Assembly (NCBI RefSeq): GCF_900215205.1
Contig: NZ_OBDY01000001.1
Span: 190,181 to 254,180, forward strand
Direction: 5' to 3'
Source: Paractinoplanes atraurantiacus
Lineage (GTDB): Bacteria; Actinomycetota; Actinomycetes; Mycobacteriales; Micromonosporaceae
Length of the DNA: 64,000 nucleotides
Positions 1 to 9,100 of the stretch are shown here, in pieces. Below the pieces are notes generated by a model. It ran no database searches and was not told the origin of the DNA. It saw only the letters and a list, made by a program, of their open reading frames with translations. Every line of letters starts with the position of its first letter. The stretch's first letter is position 1. Made by a program: the position numbers and the translations under genes.

Positions 1-817
1 TGTCGGCCTGGGCCTGGGTGATCGAGCCCGCCTCGACCATGCCGGGGATGATGTAGTCGTTCCGGCGGTCGCGGATCTGCGGGTAGCCCTCGGCACTCGT
101 CGGGTTGAAGCTGGTCGGCGCCTTGACCATGCCGGCCAGCATGGCCGCCTGGCCGATCGTCAGGTCCTTGGGCTTCTTGTTGAAGTAGACCTGGCTGGCC
201 GCGTAGACGCCGTACGCCTGGTTGCCGAAGGGCGCGATGTTGAGGTAGCGCTCGAGGATCTGGTCTTTCGACAGCTCCTTCTCCACCTGCAGCGCGTACT
301 TCATCTCGTTGACCTTGCGCTTCGGCGTGTCCTTGGTGGCGTCGACGACCTCCTGCGGGTTGGTCGCCGAGTAGGCCAGCGAGAGGCGCACGTACTGCAT
401 CGTGATGGTCGACGCGCCCTGCTTGGACTCGGACTTGCCGCTGTTGTTGACGAACGCGCGGGCGACGCCCTTGAGGTCGACGCCGTTGTGGTTGTAGAAC
501 TCCCGGTCCTCGGCGGCCACGATCGCGTCGCGCATGAACTTCGAGATGTCCTTGATCGGGACATCGCTGCGGAACTCGTCGTAGAACTGCGAGATCTGCG
601 TCCGCCCGTCGCGGGCGTAGATGCGGGTGATCTGCGGGGAGCTGAAGTCTTTGATCTCGCTGGGCAGTTGCGCGAACGTCTCGCCGCCGGCCTTGGCGGC
701 CAGTCCGGACATGGCGGCGGCCGGGAAGGCCGCGGCCGCGACGACGACGCCGGCGAGTAAACCGCAGATCAGCAACGAGGTCGCATTGGCGAAGATGTTG
801 TGATCGCGTCTGCGCAT
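1..817 (-). CDS. Class A penicillin-binding protein (GT51 glycosyltransferase part), 3' end outside window
   Basis: Bifunctional peptidoglycan synthase of the PonA type: the visible GT51 domain polymerises lipid II outside the membrane, and the transpeptidase domain would lie beyond the left edge. The first 272 residues are visible: a short basic N-terminus, one transmembrane segment at about 14-36, then the GT51 hallmarks EDREFYNHNGVD (about residue 102, catalytic Glu) and GASTITMQ (about 133). The ATG at 817 is used. In-frame GTG codons at 829 and 855 are possible alternatives. It is divergent from the WhiB gene, and the ponA2-whiB4-arsA order matches M. tuberculosis Rv3682-Rv3679, so it is probably the PonA2 orthologue. 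Confidence 0.9.
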   Translation of the reverse strand, partial: MRRRDHNIFANATSLLICGLLAGVVVAAAAFPAAAMSGLAAKAGGETFAQLPSEIKDFSSPQITRIYARDGRTQISQFYDEFRSDVPIKDISKFMRDAIVAAEDREFYNHNGVDLKGVARAFVNNSGKSESKQGASTITMQYVRLSLAYSATNPQEVVDATKDTPKRKVNEMKYALQVEKELSKDQILERYLNIAPFGNQAYGVYAASQVYFNKKPKDLTIGQAAMLAGMVKAPTSFNPTSAEGYPQIRDRRNDYIIPGMVEAGSITQAQAD

Positions 818-1116
818 CCAGGAGGTCACCCGAAGCAGGGTACGCGAGGAGCGCACGTGACCACACGTCGAGAGAGTCACGGATCGCCGAGAATCAGTCT
901 GCCCTAACGGGGGATCTTTCGTGGGCATTTGTGAAGTAGGCTTCGCGGCCTTTGCCCGGAAGCGCCGGGCTGTACGTATTTGAGGGACAACGTTGCGTAA
1001 TCGCCCAACTACAGAGCATGATGGTCCGGCGAGCTAATCGCACGACGTCCGCGTGGCTCAGGGGGACACACGCCCCGCGGACGTCAGGGGGGTAACGCTA
1101 GGGGGGACGTTTACAG
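818..1116. promoter_or_regulatory. Divergent promoter region between the PBP and WhiB genes
   Basis: This 299-bp spacer separates two divergent genes and must hold both promoters. I see no convincing ORF in it. Two small inverted repeats are visible: GAAG-TAGG-CTTC around 932-943 and GCCCGG-aagcg-CCGGGC at 954-970. A strong purine-rich Shine-Dalgarno (GGGGGGAC, 1101-1108) precedes the WhiB start. No promoter hexamer is assigned with confidence. Confidence 0.4.
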
Positions 1117-1419
1117 ATGGGGATGATCAGCGACTGGCCCAGCATGGCCGCGTGTCAGAGTGGCGACCCTGACGCGCTTTTCGTGCAGGGCGCCGAGCAG
1201 AACGTGGCGAAGAGGATCTGCCGCAGCTGCCCGGTTCGCTACGAATGCCTCGCCGATGCCCTGGACAACCGGATCGAGTTCGGCGTCTGGGGAGGAATGA
1301 CCGAACGGGAGAGGCGGGCGCTGCTGCGCCGCCACCCGCACGTGGCGAGCTGGCGCAAGATGTTCGAGGCCGCGATGAAGGACAAGGGCGCCGACAAGGT
1401 GCTGGTCCCGACCCGCTAG
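1117..1419 (+). CDS. wblA: WhiB-family iron-sulfur transcription factor (WhiB4/WblA type)
   Basis: Small redox-sensing DNA-binding regulator of 100 residues. The four Fe-S ligands are visible as C13, C35, C38 and C44 in the C-X21-C-X2-C-X5-C pattern. They are followed by the family turn GVWGG (56-60) and a basic C-terminal tail (RERRALLRR) expected to contact DNA. The start ATG at 1117 has a G-rich SD 8 nt upstream. Position between a class A PBP and two ArsA-like ATPases matches whiB4 (Rv3681c) of M. tuberculosis and wblA of Streptomyces, where the protein controls oxidative-stress responses or development. The gene name rests on this synteny. It converges on the ArsA gene with a 13-nt gap. 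Confidence 0.92.
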   Translation: MGMISDWPSMAACQSGDPDALFVQGAEQNVAKRICRSCPVRYECLADALDNRIEFGVWGGMTERERRALLRRHPHVASWRKMFEAAMKDKGADKVLVPTR

Positions 1420-1432
1420 CAGGGAAAACCAG

Positions 1433-2617
1433 CTAGGCGAGAAGCGCGCCGATCGTCCGCAGCCCGTCGACGTCATGAACGTCGGCGGGCTGCGCCGTGA
1501 CCGACACCGCCGGAACGGCCGGGAAAGCGTCGGTGAAGGTGGCGGCCACGCGCTGCTCACGCTCGGTCTGGCGGACGAGGTTGGCGTGGATCCGCAGGGC
1601 GCCGGCGGTCAGCTGGTTCTCGCCGGCGGCGTCGAGCTCGTCGGCGGCGGCCTCGCTCTCCTCGGCCGGCAGGCCGGTCACCTCGGAACGGTGCATCCGG
1701 TTGAGCACCAGCCCGGCCAGCGGCATCCGCTCGGCCACCAGGCGCTCGGCGAAGTACGCCGCCTCGCGCACGGCGTCCCGCTCCGGGGCCGCGACCAGCA
1801 GGAACGCGGTCTGCGGATCTTGCAGGATGCGGTACGTCTCGTCGGCGCGCTGCCGGAAGCCGCCGAACATCGAGTCGAGCGCGGCCACGAAGCCCGACAG
1901 ATCAGTGAGCAACTGGGCGCCCAGGACCTTCTGCACCGTACGGGAGAAAAGCCCGAAAGACGCGGTGACCAGGCTGAACATGCTGCGGCCGCCGGAGCGG
2001 GCCGGCGCCAGCAACATGCGCAGCATGCGGCCGTCGAGGAACCGGGAGAGCCGGGCCGGAGCGTCGAGGAAGTCGAGGGCCGAGCGTGACGGCGGGGTGT
2101 CGACCACGATGAGGTCCCACTCGTCGGCCGACCGCAGCTGGCCCAGTTTCTCCATCGCCATGTATTCCTGCGTGCCGGCGAAGGTCGAGCTCATGGCCTG
2201 GTAGAACGGGTTTGCGAAGATCTCCGCGGCGCGCTGCGGCGTGGTGTGCTGCTGCACCACCTCGTCGAAGGTGCGCTTCATGTCGAGCATCATGGCGTGC
2301 AGCTCGCCGCCGTTCTCGCCGTCGATGCCCTTGACCTGGCGGGGCGTGTTGTCGAGCTCGCTGAGGCCCATCGACTGGGCCAGCCGCCGGGCCGGGTCGA
2401 TGGTGAGCACGACGGTGCGGCGGCCGTGCACCTCGGCCGCCCGCAGGCCGATGGCGGCCGCGGTGGTCGTCTTGCCCACCCCGCCGGCGCCGCAGCAGAC
2501 CACGATCCGGATGGCCGGATCGGCGAGCAGACCGTCGACGTCCAGCACCTCACCCACTACTCCAGAGTAGTCCGTACTTGATCCCGCGGACGGCGACTGT
2601 GTCCCGGCCCCCATCAC
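1433..2617 (-). CDS. ArsA/GET3-like ATPase, second of a pair
   Basis: SIMIBI-class P-loop ATPase of 394 residues related to ArsA/Get3 and orthologous by position to Rv3680. The deviant Walker A GAGGVGKTT lies at about 43-51, a switch I-like IDPARR follows at about 75, and the DTPP switch II-like motif appears at about 178. The start is a GTG at 2617 that overlaps the stop of the upstream ArsA gene by 4 nt (GTGA), implying translational coupling. Two half-size proteins encoded together suggest a heterodimer like the two halves of ArsA. Substrate is unknown: no arsenite-responsive regulator or arsB pump lies nearby, so resistance to arsenic is not supported. Confidence 0.88.
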   Translation of the reverse strand: MMGAGTQSPSAGSSTDYSGVVGEVLDVDGLLADPAIRIVVCCGAGGVGKTTTAAAIGLRAAEVHGRRTVVLTIDPARRLAQSMGLSELDNTPRQVKGIDGENGGELHAMMLDMKRTFDEVVQQHTTPQRAAEIFANPFYQAMSSTFAGTQEYMAMEKLGQLRSADEWDLIVVDTPPSRSALDFLDAPARLSRFLDGRMLRMLLAPARSGGRSMFSLVTASFGLFSRTVQKVLGAQLLTDLSGFVAALDSMFGGFRQRADETYRILQDPQTAFLLVAAPERDAVREAAYFAERLVAERMPLAGLVLNRMHRSEVTGLPAEESEAAADELDAAGENQLTAGALRIHANLVRQTEREQRVAATFTDAFPAVPAVSVTAQPADVHDVDGLRTIGALLA

Positions 2618-3567
2618 GCGCGCATCAGGGCCGCGGCCAGCTCGTCGAGCCCGGCCTGATCGACGCCGCGCGGCAGCAGGGGCAGCTCGACCAGGGGCAG
2701 CCCGGTCTCGGTGAGCTCGGCCCGCAGCGTCTCCTCCAGCTCCTGGCGGGTGAGGTAGTCCTTCACCTCGGTGGCCAGGCCGGTCACGGTGGCCGCGTCG
2801 GTGGGCAGCCCGGCCTCGGCCAGGCCGCGCTTGAGCTCGGCCTTGGTCACCCGCCCGGCGGTCACCAGGGCGGGGCGGGTGGCGTTGAGGATGATCCGGC
2901 CGACCGGGATGCGCAGGGCCTTGAGCTCGGCGACCGCGTCGAGCGTCTCCTGCACCGGCATCTCCTCGAGCAGCGTCACGACGTGCACCGAGGAGATGGG
3001 CGAGCGCAGCAGGGCGGCCACGCTGTCGCTCTGGGTCTTGATCGGGCCGACCTTGGCCAGCTTGGCCGTCTCGGCGGTGACGTTGAGGAAGCGGCCGATG
3101 CGGCCGGTCGGCGGGGCGTCGAGGACCACGGCGTCGTACGCCCGCTTGCCGTCCTGGGACCGGGTGGTGGCCTCTTTCACCTTGCCGGTGAGCAGGACGT
3201 CACGCAGGCCCGGGGCGATGGTGGTGGCGAAGTCGATGGCGCCCACCTTGCGCAGCGCCCGCCCGGCCGCGCCCAGGTGGTAGAACATGTCGAGATATTC
3301 GAGGAGGGCCTCCTCGGGATCGACGGCCAGCGCACGCACCTCGCCGCCGCCCGCGACCTTGGCGATCCGCAGCTCCTTGTACGGCAGCGGCTCGGTCTCG
3401 AAGAGCTGGGCGATGCCCTGCCGGCCCTCGACCTCGACCAGCAGCGTGCGCTTGCCGCCCGCGGCCAGGCCCAGGGCCAGGGCCGCGGCCACGCTGGTCT
3501 TGCCCGTGCCGCCCTTGCCGGTCACCACGTGCAGCCGCGCCGGCCACCTGCTCACTCGCTCGCCCAT
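2614..3567 (-). CDS. ArsA/GET3-like ATPase, first of a pair
   Basis: Partner ATPase of 317 residues, positional orthologue of Rv3679. Walker A GKGGTGKTS sits at 17-25 and DAPPTGR, the switch II-type motif, near residue 162. The ATG at 3567 has no SD, but TACCGT lies exactly 7 nt upstream, so the transcript is probably leaderless and starts at or beside this ATG. The gene is the first of the two-gene arsA operon. A soluble cytoplasmic nucleotide-switch protein is expected. The M. tuberculosis pair has been linked to stress tolerance, which is family knowledge and not seen here. Confidence 0.88.
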   Translation of the reverse strand: MGERVSRWPARLHVVTGKGGTGKTSVAAALALGLAAGGKRTLLVEVEGRQGIAQLFETEPLPYKELRIAKVAGGGEVRALAVDPEEALLEYLDMFYHLGAAGRALRKVGAIDFATTIAPGLRDVLLTGKVKEATTRSQDGKRAYDAVVLDAPPTGRIGRFLNVTAETAKLAKVGPIKTQSDSVAALLRSPISSVHVVTLLEEMPVQETLDAVAELKALRIPVGRIILNATRPALVTAGRVTKAELKRGLAEAGLPTDAATVTGLATEVKDYLTRQELEETLRAELTETGLPLVELPLLPRGVDQAGLDELAAALMRA

Positions 3568-3574
3568 GCTGTCA

Positions 3575-3580
3575 ACGGTA
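3575..3580 (-). promoter_or_regulatory. -10 hexamer TACCGT, leaderless start of the ArsA pair
   Basis: On the minus strand TACCGT ends 7 nt before the ATG at 3567. This spacing places transcription initiation at the start codon. No SD is present. Confidence 0.5.
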
Positions 3581-3591
3581 ACGGGGGCCTG

Positions 3592-4440
3592 TCAGCCGGT
3601 GACCTCGCAGACCAGCCAGCCGGTCTTGCGGATCACGGTGAACCGCAGGTCCTGGGCGGCGGTCTTCTCGTCGGCGGTCGACATGGTGACCTGCACCGCA
3701 ACCGTGGCGCGGTCGTCGCCGTCGCCGGACACGGTGGGCTCGGCCCAGCGGAACACCGGCTCCTGATAACCGGCGGCGTACGCCTTGATGTCGTCGACCC
3801 GCTCGGCGATCTTCTGCTTGTCGCGGGCCTCGCGGCAGACCAGGTCGTCGGCGGCGGCCGCGTCCTGCTGGCTGTAGACGGCGGTCAGGAAGCGGTCGAC
3901 AGCGGTCGCCGCGTCGGGTGAGCCCGGGTTGTCGGCGTCGCGGAGCAGAAAATACGCCGAGACGGCGCCGCCGCCGCAGAGCAACAGCGTGCCGGCCAGG
4001 GCGACCGAGACCCACAGAGCGCCCTTGCGCGACCTCGGCTGCTGCGGCGGGCCGGCCCAGATGGGCTCGGGTGGCGCGGCGGGCAGCACGGAGTGCTGAT
4101 AGGCGAGATGCTCGGGCGGGGTGGTCTGCCACTCGCCGGGCGCCTCGTGCTGGGCGTGCCACGGCGAGGTCGGCGGCGGCGCCTGCCAGCCGGCGGCGGC
4201 CGGGATGACCTGGGTCTGCTCGTGGGAGGCGGCCTCACCGGCGTAGGCGCCGGGCGGCGGCCACTCCGGCTCGGCGGGGCCGGGAGCCGCGTCGATGAAG
4301 TCAGAGGAAGAAGAGAGGTGTGGCGGCTCGGGCGTCGGAATCGGCTCGTCCGGCGGAATGGGCTGCGGCGGCTCGGGGTCGGGCGTGGGCACCGGCGACG
4401 GCTCGGGGTGCCCCGGCTGACCGCCCTGCGGGTGCGTCAT
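3592..4440 (-). CDS. Pro-rich single-TM protein with extracytoplasmic NTF2-like domain
   Basis: Protein of 282 residues with unknown function. Residues 1-138 are Pro/Glu-rich and presumably cytoplasmic, a transmembrane helix spans about 141-166, and the outer domain (about 175-282) has the look of the NTF2/lumazine-binding-like folds often found in actinobacterial membrane proteins, ending GWLVCEVTG. Two outer cysteines (VCREA and LVCEV) could form a disulfide. The protein at 42585-43154 has the same plan and similar end (GWRVCSATKSG), so the two are probable paralogues. SD GGAGGGCGAC precedes the ATG. It ends 24 nt upstream of the ArsA operon start and may be a separate transcript. Confidence 0.7.
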   Translation of the reverse strand: MTHPQGGQPGHPEPSPVPTPDPEPPQPIPPDEPIPTPEPPHLSSSSDFIDAAPGPAEPEWPPPGAYAGEAASHEQTQVIPAAAGWQAPPPTSPWHAQHEAPGEWQTTPPEHLAYQHSVLPAAPPEPIWAGPPQQPRSRKGALWVSVALAGTLLLCGGGAVSAYFLLRDADNPGSPDAATAVDRFLTAVYSQQDAAAADDLVCREARDKQKIAERVDDIKAYAAGYQEPVFRWAEPTVSGDGDDRATVAVQVTMSTADEKTAAQDLRFTVIRKTGWLVCEVTG

Positions 4441-4546
4441 GTCGCCCTCCGTGATGTGACGTGTCCGGCTTGCTCAGCCTAGTCAAAACGGCACGATCGT
4501 GGGCCCTAAGCTGGGCGCGGTACCGACGATCAGGGGAGTGGCAGCC

Positions 4547-4702
4547 ATGCCGAAGTGGGAGTACGTGACCGTGCCTCTGCTGGTCCACGCGACCAAGCAG
4601 ATCCTCGACAACTGGGGCGAGGACGGCTGGGAACTGGTTCAGGTCGTTCCGGGGCCCAACCCGGACCAGTTGGTGGCCTACATGAAACGGGAGAAGTCGT
4701 GA
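4547..4702 (+). CDS. Small DUF4177-like protein
   Basis: A 51-residue protein beginning MPKWEYVTVPLLVHATKQ and containing the DNWGEDGWELVQV core typical of DUF4177 proteins, whose biochemical role is unknown. The ATG at 4547 is preferred over an upstream in-frame ATG at 4499 because AGGGGAG (4532-4538) is correctly spaced before it. Its stop overlaps the GTG of the RidA-like gene (GTGA), so the two are translated together. No membrane segment is seen and it should be cytoplasmic. Confidence 0.75.
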   Translation: MPKWEYVTVPLLVHATKQILDNWGEDGWELVQVVPGPNPDQLVAYMKREKS

Positions 4703-5187
4703 CGCTGCCGATCGCCGGCGAGGGCGGCGTGGACGCGTACGCCAAGCTCGCCGAGTTGGGTTTGACCCTGCCGACGGTCGTGCCGCCGCTGGCGTCCTAC
4801 GTCCCGGCGGTGCAAACGGGCAACTACGTCTACGTCTCCGGGCAGCTTCCGCTGGTCGAGGGCAAGCTGCCGTACGAGGGGAAGGTCGGCGCCGAGGTCA
4901 CGGCCGAGCAGGGCACCGAGCTGGCCCGGCTCTGCGCGCTGAACGCCCTCGCCGCGATCGAGTCGCTCGTCGGCCTGGGCCGGGTCGGCAAGGTCGTGAA
5001 GGTGACCGGCTTCGTCGCGTCGGCGCCCGGTTTCACTGGTCAGCCGGGTGTCATCAACGGGGCCTCGAACCTGTTCGGTGACGTCTTCGGCGAGCAGGGC
5101 CGGCACGCCCGCAGCGCGGTCGGCGTGTCCGAGCTGCCGCTGAACGCGCCGGTCGAGGTCGAGGTCATCGTCGAGTTGGCCGAGTAG
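4699..5187 (+). CDS. RidA/YjgF-family protein
   Basis: RidA-like trimeric fold of 162 residues, positional orthologue of Rv3678c. Family members hydrolyse reactive enamine/imine intermediates, but this longer subgroup (about 160 rather than 130 residues) is poorly characterised. Visible features are SYVPAVQTGNYVYVSGQLP near residue 40, the mid-domain LNALAAIESLVG and the C-terminal LPLNAPVEVEVIVEL. The start is the GTG at 4699, overlapping the stop of the DUF4177 gene by 4 nt. The cognate Arg of canonical RidA is not clearly identifiable, so a deaminase activity is not claimed. Confidence 0.85.
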   Translation: MTLPIAGEGGVDAYAKLAELGLTLPTVVPPLASYVPAVQTGNYVYVSGQLPLVEGKLPYEGKVGAEVTAEQGTELARLCALNALAAIESLVGLGRVGKVVKVTGFVASAPGFTGQPGVINGASNLFGDVFGEQGRHARSAVGVSELPLNAPVEVEVIVELAE

Positions 5188-5283
5188 CACTACCGGCTAA
5201 CAAAACGTGATCTCTCAGCCTTTCTGGTTGCTATCCGTAACCTGAGCGGGCACTGAGATCGCACATCCGGTCCTCTCCGTTCA

Positions 5284-5316
5284 CCCCATGCGCGACGTAG
5301 GATTTCGCGCATGGGG
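5284..5316. repeat. Perfect 11-bp inverted repeat straddling a start codon
   Basis: CCCCATGCGCG (5284-5294) and CGCGCATGGGG (5306-5316) are exact reverse complements with an 11-nt loop. The right arm contains the ATG of the hydrolase gene (5311-5313) and the loop contains its probable -10 TAGGAT. It could be an operator or a DNA structure at the promoter. If transcription starts at the ATG, the RNA would contain only half of it. Confidence 0.7.
5298..5303 (+). promoter_or_regulatory. -10 hexamer TAGGAT, leaderless start of MBL-fold gene
   Basis: TAGGAT is followed by 7 nt and then the ATG at 5311. No SD exists. The hexamer sits in the loop of a perfect inverted repeat. Confidence 0.5.
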
Positions 5317-6114
5317 GGTGCTGCGCCGAACGGCCTGCCGGGGTGGGTGACGCTGTTACGCGCGCCCAACCCGGGCCCGATGACGCTGGACGGCACGAAC
5401 ACGTGGGTGCTGCGCGCGCCCGGCGAGACCCGCGGCATCGTGATCGACCCCGGCCCGCTGGACGAGGGACACCTGTCCCGCATCGCCGGTCACGGTCCGT
5501 TTCAGGCGATTCTGATTACTCACGGTCACCATGACCATGTCGAGGGTGCGGCCCGGCTGTCCGAGATGCTCGGCGGGACACCGGTGCTGGCGGCCGACCC
5601 GGTCCACGCGATACCGGCCGAGCCGATGATCAGCGACGGGCGGCTGGCCGTCGACGGCCTCGACGTCGAGGTGCTGGCCACGCCGGGCCACACGGCCGAC
5701 TCGGTCAGCTTCGTGGTCAACGGCGAGGCGGTCTTCACCGGCGACACGATCCTGGGCCGCGGCACGACAGTGGTGGCGCACCCCGACGGTGACCTCGGTA
5801 GATATCTGTCGAGTCTCCGACGCCTCAGCTCGTACGAGAAATTCCTGATGTTGCCCGGTCACGGGCCGGCGCGGGACGACGTGGCGCTGATCGCCCGGGA
5901 ATACCTGTCCCACCGCGAGGAGCGGTTGGCGCAGGTCACGGCGGCGATGCGAGCCGACGCCGAGACGCCCGAGCAGGTGGTCGACCTGGTCTATCCCGAC
6001 ATCGATCCGGCCGTCCGGTTCGCGGCGGTCTGGTCGGCCGCGGCCCAACTCGATTACCTCAATCACAAAAACCGGGAATCAGGAACACTCGCAGGCGGGT
6101 TGGATCGGCTGTGA
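5311..6114 (+). CDS. Metallo-beta-lactamase fold hydrolase
   Basis: Binuclear zinc hydrolase of 267 residues, glyoxalase II/LACTB2-like, positional orthologue of Rv3677c. The zinc motif HGHHDH is at 71-76, with further ligands in TPGHTADS (about 131), FTGDTILG (about 150) and LPGHGP (about 190). A C-terminal helical extension with HREERLAQV resembles the LACTB2/RNase-like subgroup. Substrate is unknown. The ATG at 5311 is supported by the leaderless -10 spacing. The gene overlaps the cyclase gene by 4 nt (GTGA), an arrangement not present in M. tuberculosis, where crp follows. Confidence 0.85.
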   Translation: MGGAAPNGLPGWVTLLRAPNPGPMTLDGTNTWVLRAPGETRGIVIDPGPLDEGHLSRIAGHGPFQAILITHGHHDHVEGAARLSEMLGGTPVLAADPVHAIPAEPMISDGRLAVDGLDVEVLATPGHTADSVSFVVNGEAVFTGDTILGRGTTVVAHPDGDLGRYLSSLRRLSSYEKFLMLPGHGPARDDVALIAREYLSHREERLAQVTAAMRADAETPEQVVDLVYPDIDPAVRFAAVWSAAAQLDYLNHKNRESGTLAGGLDRL

Positions 6115-9100
6115 CCTGTCCTGTGTGTGGAACCGTCGCCGTTCCAGGCGCCCGCTTCTGCCACAACTGCGGCGCCGCTCTGCCGGCCGCGGCGACCCTG
6201 CCCGCGGCCGAGCGGCGCATCGTGACCGTGCTCTTCGGCGACCTGTCCGACTTCACCTCCTGGTCGGAGGACCTCGACCCGGAACGGGTCGGCGCGGTCA
6301 CCGACCGGGTGCTGGCCGCCCTGGCCGGCGCGGTGAAGACGTTCGGCGGCCACGTCGACAAGCTCACCGGCGACGGCATCATGGCGGTCTTCGGCGCCCC
6401 GGTGGCGCACGAGGACGACGCCGAGCGCGCGGTGCGCGCCGCGTTGAGCATGCAGCGGGCCGTCCGGCGGGTGCTGGACGACGAGCGCGGTGGTGGCGCC
6501 CCCCTCGGCCTGCGGGTCGGCCTCAACACCGGCGAGGTGGTCGCCGGCATGCAGGCCGGCATCGAATACACCGTCATCGGCGACACCGTGAACACGGCGG
6601 CCCGGCTGGCCGACGCGGCCGCGGTCGGCGCCGTCTACGCCGGCTCACGGACCAGCGGCGGCACCCGGCACATCGCCTCCTGGCGGCAGCTGCGCCCGCT
6701 GCGGCTCAAGGGCAAGCGCGAGCCGGTGCCCGCGTTCGAGCTGCTCGGCCTGCACGACGCGCCCGGCACCCGCTCGGGCCTGGGCGACGAGGCGCCGTTC
6801 GTCGGCCGCGAGACCGAGCTCGGCCGGGTGGCCGGCCGGCTGGCCGAGGCGATCGACGCCGGCACGCCGCGGGTCATGGTGATGACGGCCGAGGCCGGCA
6901 TCGGCAAGTCCCGCTTCGCGGGCGAGGTCAAGCGGCTCGCGGCCGGCTACGACGTCGGCAACGGGCGGTACGCGGCGCACGCCGGGGCCCGGGTGCTGCG
7001 GGTGCGGTGCCGCGCGTTCGGCGAGCGCCGCCGGTTCGCGCCCCTGGCCGACCTGGTGCGCAAGTCGGTCGGCCTGCCCAAGGACGTGGTCTCCACGGTC
7101 GGCCGCACGGTCGTCGAGGAGCGCCTGCGCAAGCTGGCCAACCGGCTGGGCCGCGACGGAGATCCGGTCCGGCTCGACATCGACCGGCTGCTGGCCCTGC
7201 TCGGCTACGGCGAGGCGCCGGCCAACCCGGTCGGGCCCGCGGCCAGCGCCGACTGGCAGCCCACCAAGCGGCTCGACGCCGACGCGATCTCGACCGCGGT
7301 CGCCGAGCTGCTCTCCGCCCTGGCCGCCGAGACCCCGCTGGTGGTCATCGTCGACGACCTGCACGACGCCACGGCGTCGACCGTGGACGCGCTCGGGCGC
7401 ACCCTGTCGCTGCTCGACGGCCCGGTGGTGGTGCTGCTGCTCGGCCGGCCCGAGCTGGTGCGCACGGCCGGCGCGCTGACCCGGCTGGCCGACGCCGAGG
7501 TGCACACGCTGCCGCCGCTGCGCGGCGCGGACGCGTCCCGGCTGCTCACCTCCTATCTCAACGGCGGCAAGCTGCCGCAGCCCGACACCGACCGGCTGCT
7601 CGCCACGGCACAGGGCAACCCGTTCTATCTGGCCGAGATGGTCACGCTGCTGATGGAGCGGGGCGCGCTCACCCCGGCCGTCGGGGCCAATGCGGCCGGC
7701 AAATGGATGCTGGCCGACGGCTCGCTCGGCCGGCAGCTGCTCTCCCGCGACCTGGCCGCGGTGCTGGCGGCCCGCATCGACGCGCTGCCGCCGGAGCCGC
7801 GGTCGGTGCTGCGCGACGCGGCCGTCGTCGGCGACACCGTGCCCTCGGGTGTGGTCGAGGCGCTGCGCGAGCGCCGGGCGGCCAGCGACGCCCGGCCCGG
7901 CGCGGTGGCCGCGGTCGAGCTCGAGCGCTCGGTCGACGAGCTGCTCCAGCGCCGCATGCTGCACCGGGTCCGCGGCGGCTACGCCTTCACGACCCCGCTG
8001 ATGCGCGAGGCCGCCTACTCCGGCATCGGCAAGGCCGACCTGGCCGACCGGCACGCTTATCTGGCCAACTGGGCGGCGCCCGAGGCGATCGACCGGCTCG
8101 GCTACGACAGCGCGAGCCGGCTCAGCCTGAACGACAACGAGCGGGACGCGTTCGTGGCCACCCACGCCGAGTGCGCGGTCGACCTGGCCGACGCGGTGCG
8201 CCTGCGGCCCGACGCGGCCGTGCGTGACGTGGCGCCGCTGGGTGTGGCCGCGCTGGGCCGGATGGCCCGGCGGGCGCTGGCCAACATCGAGCCCGGCGCC
8301 TCGATCGAGTACGCGGAGCGCGCCGCCCACCTCGAGCCCGACGGCGTGCTGCCCCTGCCCGACCAGCTCGTCTACGCCCGGGCCCTGCTGCGGCTGGGCC
8401 GGGCCGAGGAGGCGCTGGAGTACGGCGAGAAGATCGCCGTGAGCGCCGGGGACGAGCCGGTCAGCAAGGCCGAGGCGCTGCTCGTGGTCGGCCGCGCCCA
8501 CGAGGCGCTGGGCGACACGAACAAGGCGGTGGCGGTCTGGCAGGAGGCGCTCGAGGTCGCCACCGAGGCCGAGCTGCTGCCGGAGCGGGCGAACGCGATG
8601 CGCCGGCTCGGCATGGCCGACTTCCTGGCCGGGCGGCTCAGCCAGGCCAGCAGCCGGTTCGCCGCGGCCTACCAGGTCACGCTGGCCGCCGGCGACCGGC
8701 ACGGCCAGGCCTGGGCCCTGCAGAACCTGGCCTGGGTGACCACGACCCGAGGTGACTTCGCCGGTACGGACGCCGTGCTCGGCCGGGCGGCGCGGCTCTT
8801 CGCCGAGCTGGGCGACCCGGTGGGCCGGTCCTGGCTGCGCGGCACCACGGCGTTCGCCCGGCTGCTGGCCGGGCGCCTGCAGGAGTCGCGGCGGCTGGCC
8901 CGGGTCTTCCTGCCGTTCGGCGACCGGGTCGGCGAGGGCTGGGCGGTGGGCACGCTGCGGGCCGTGGAGGCGTACGCGGCGGCTGAGCTCGGCGAACTGG
9001 CCGAGGCCGACGGCGAGGCCCGCCGGGCCTATCGGGACTTCAACGCGGTGGCCGACGACTGGGGCCGGGGTCTGGCCCTGGTCGTACGGGGTGCGATCGC

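Noticed and set aside
1433..3567. Arsenic resistance function for the ArsA pair
   Set aside because: There is no arsR, arsB or arsC nearby, and synteny is with the WhiB4-associated ATPases.
2578..3921. A 447-codon plus-strand frame
   Set aside because: It is antisense to the ArsA-like gene pair and only reflects high GC content.
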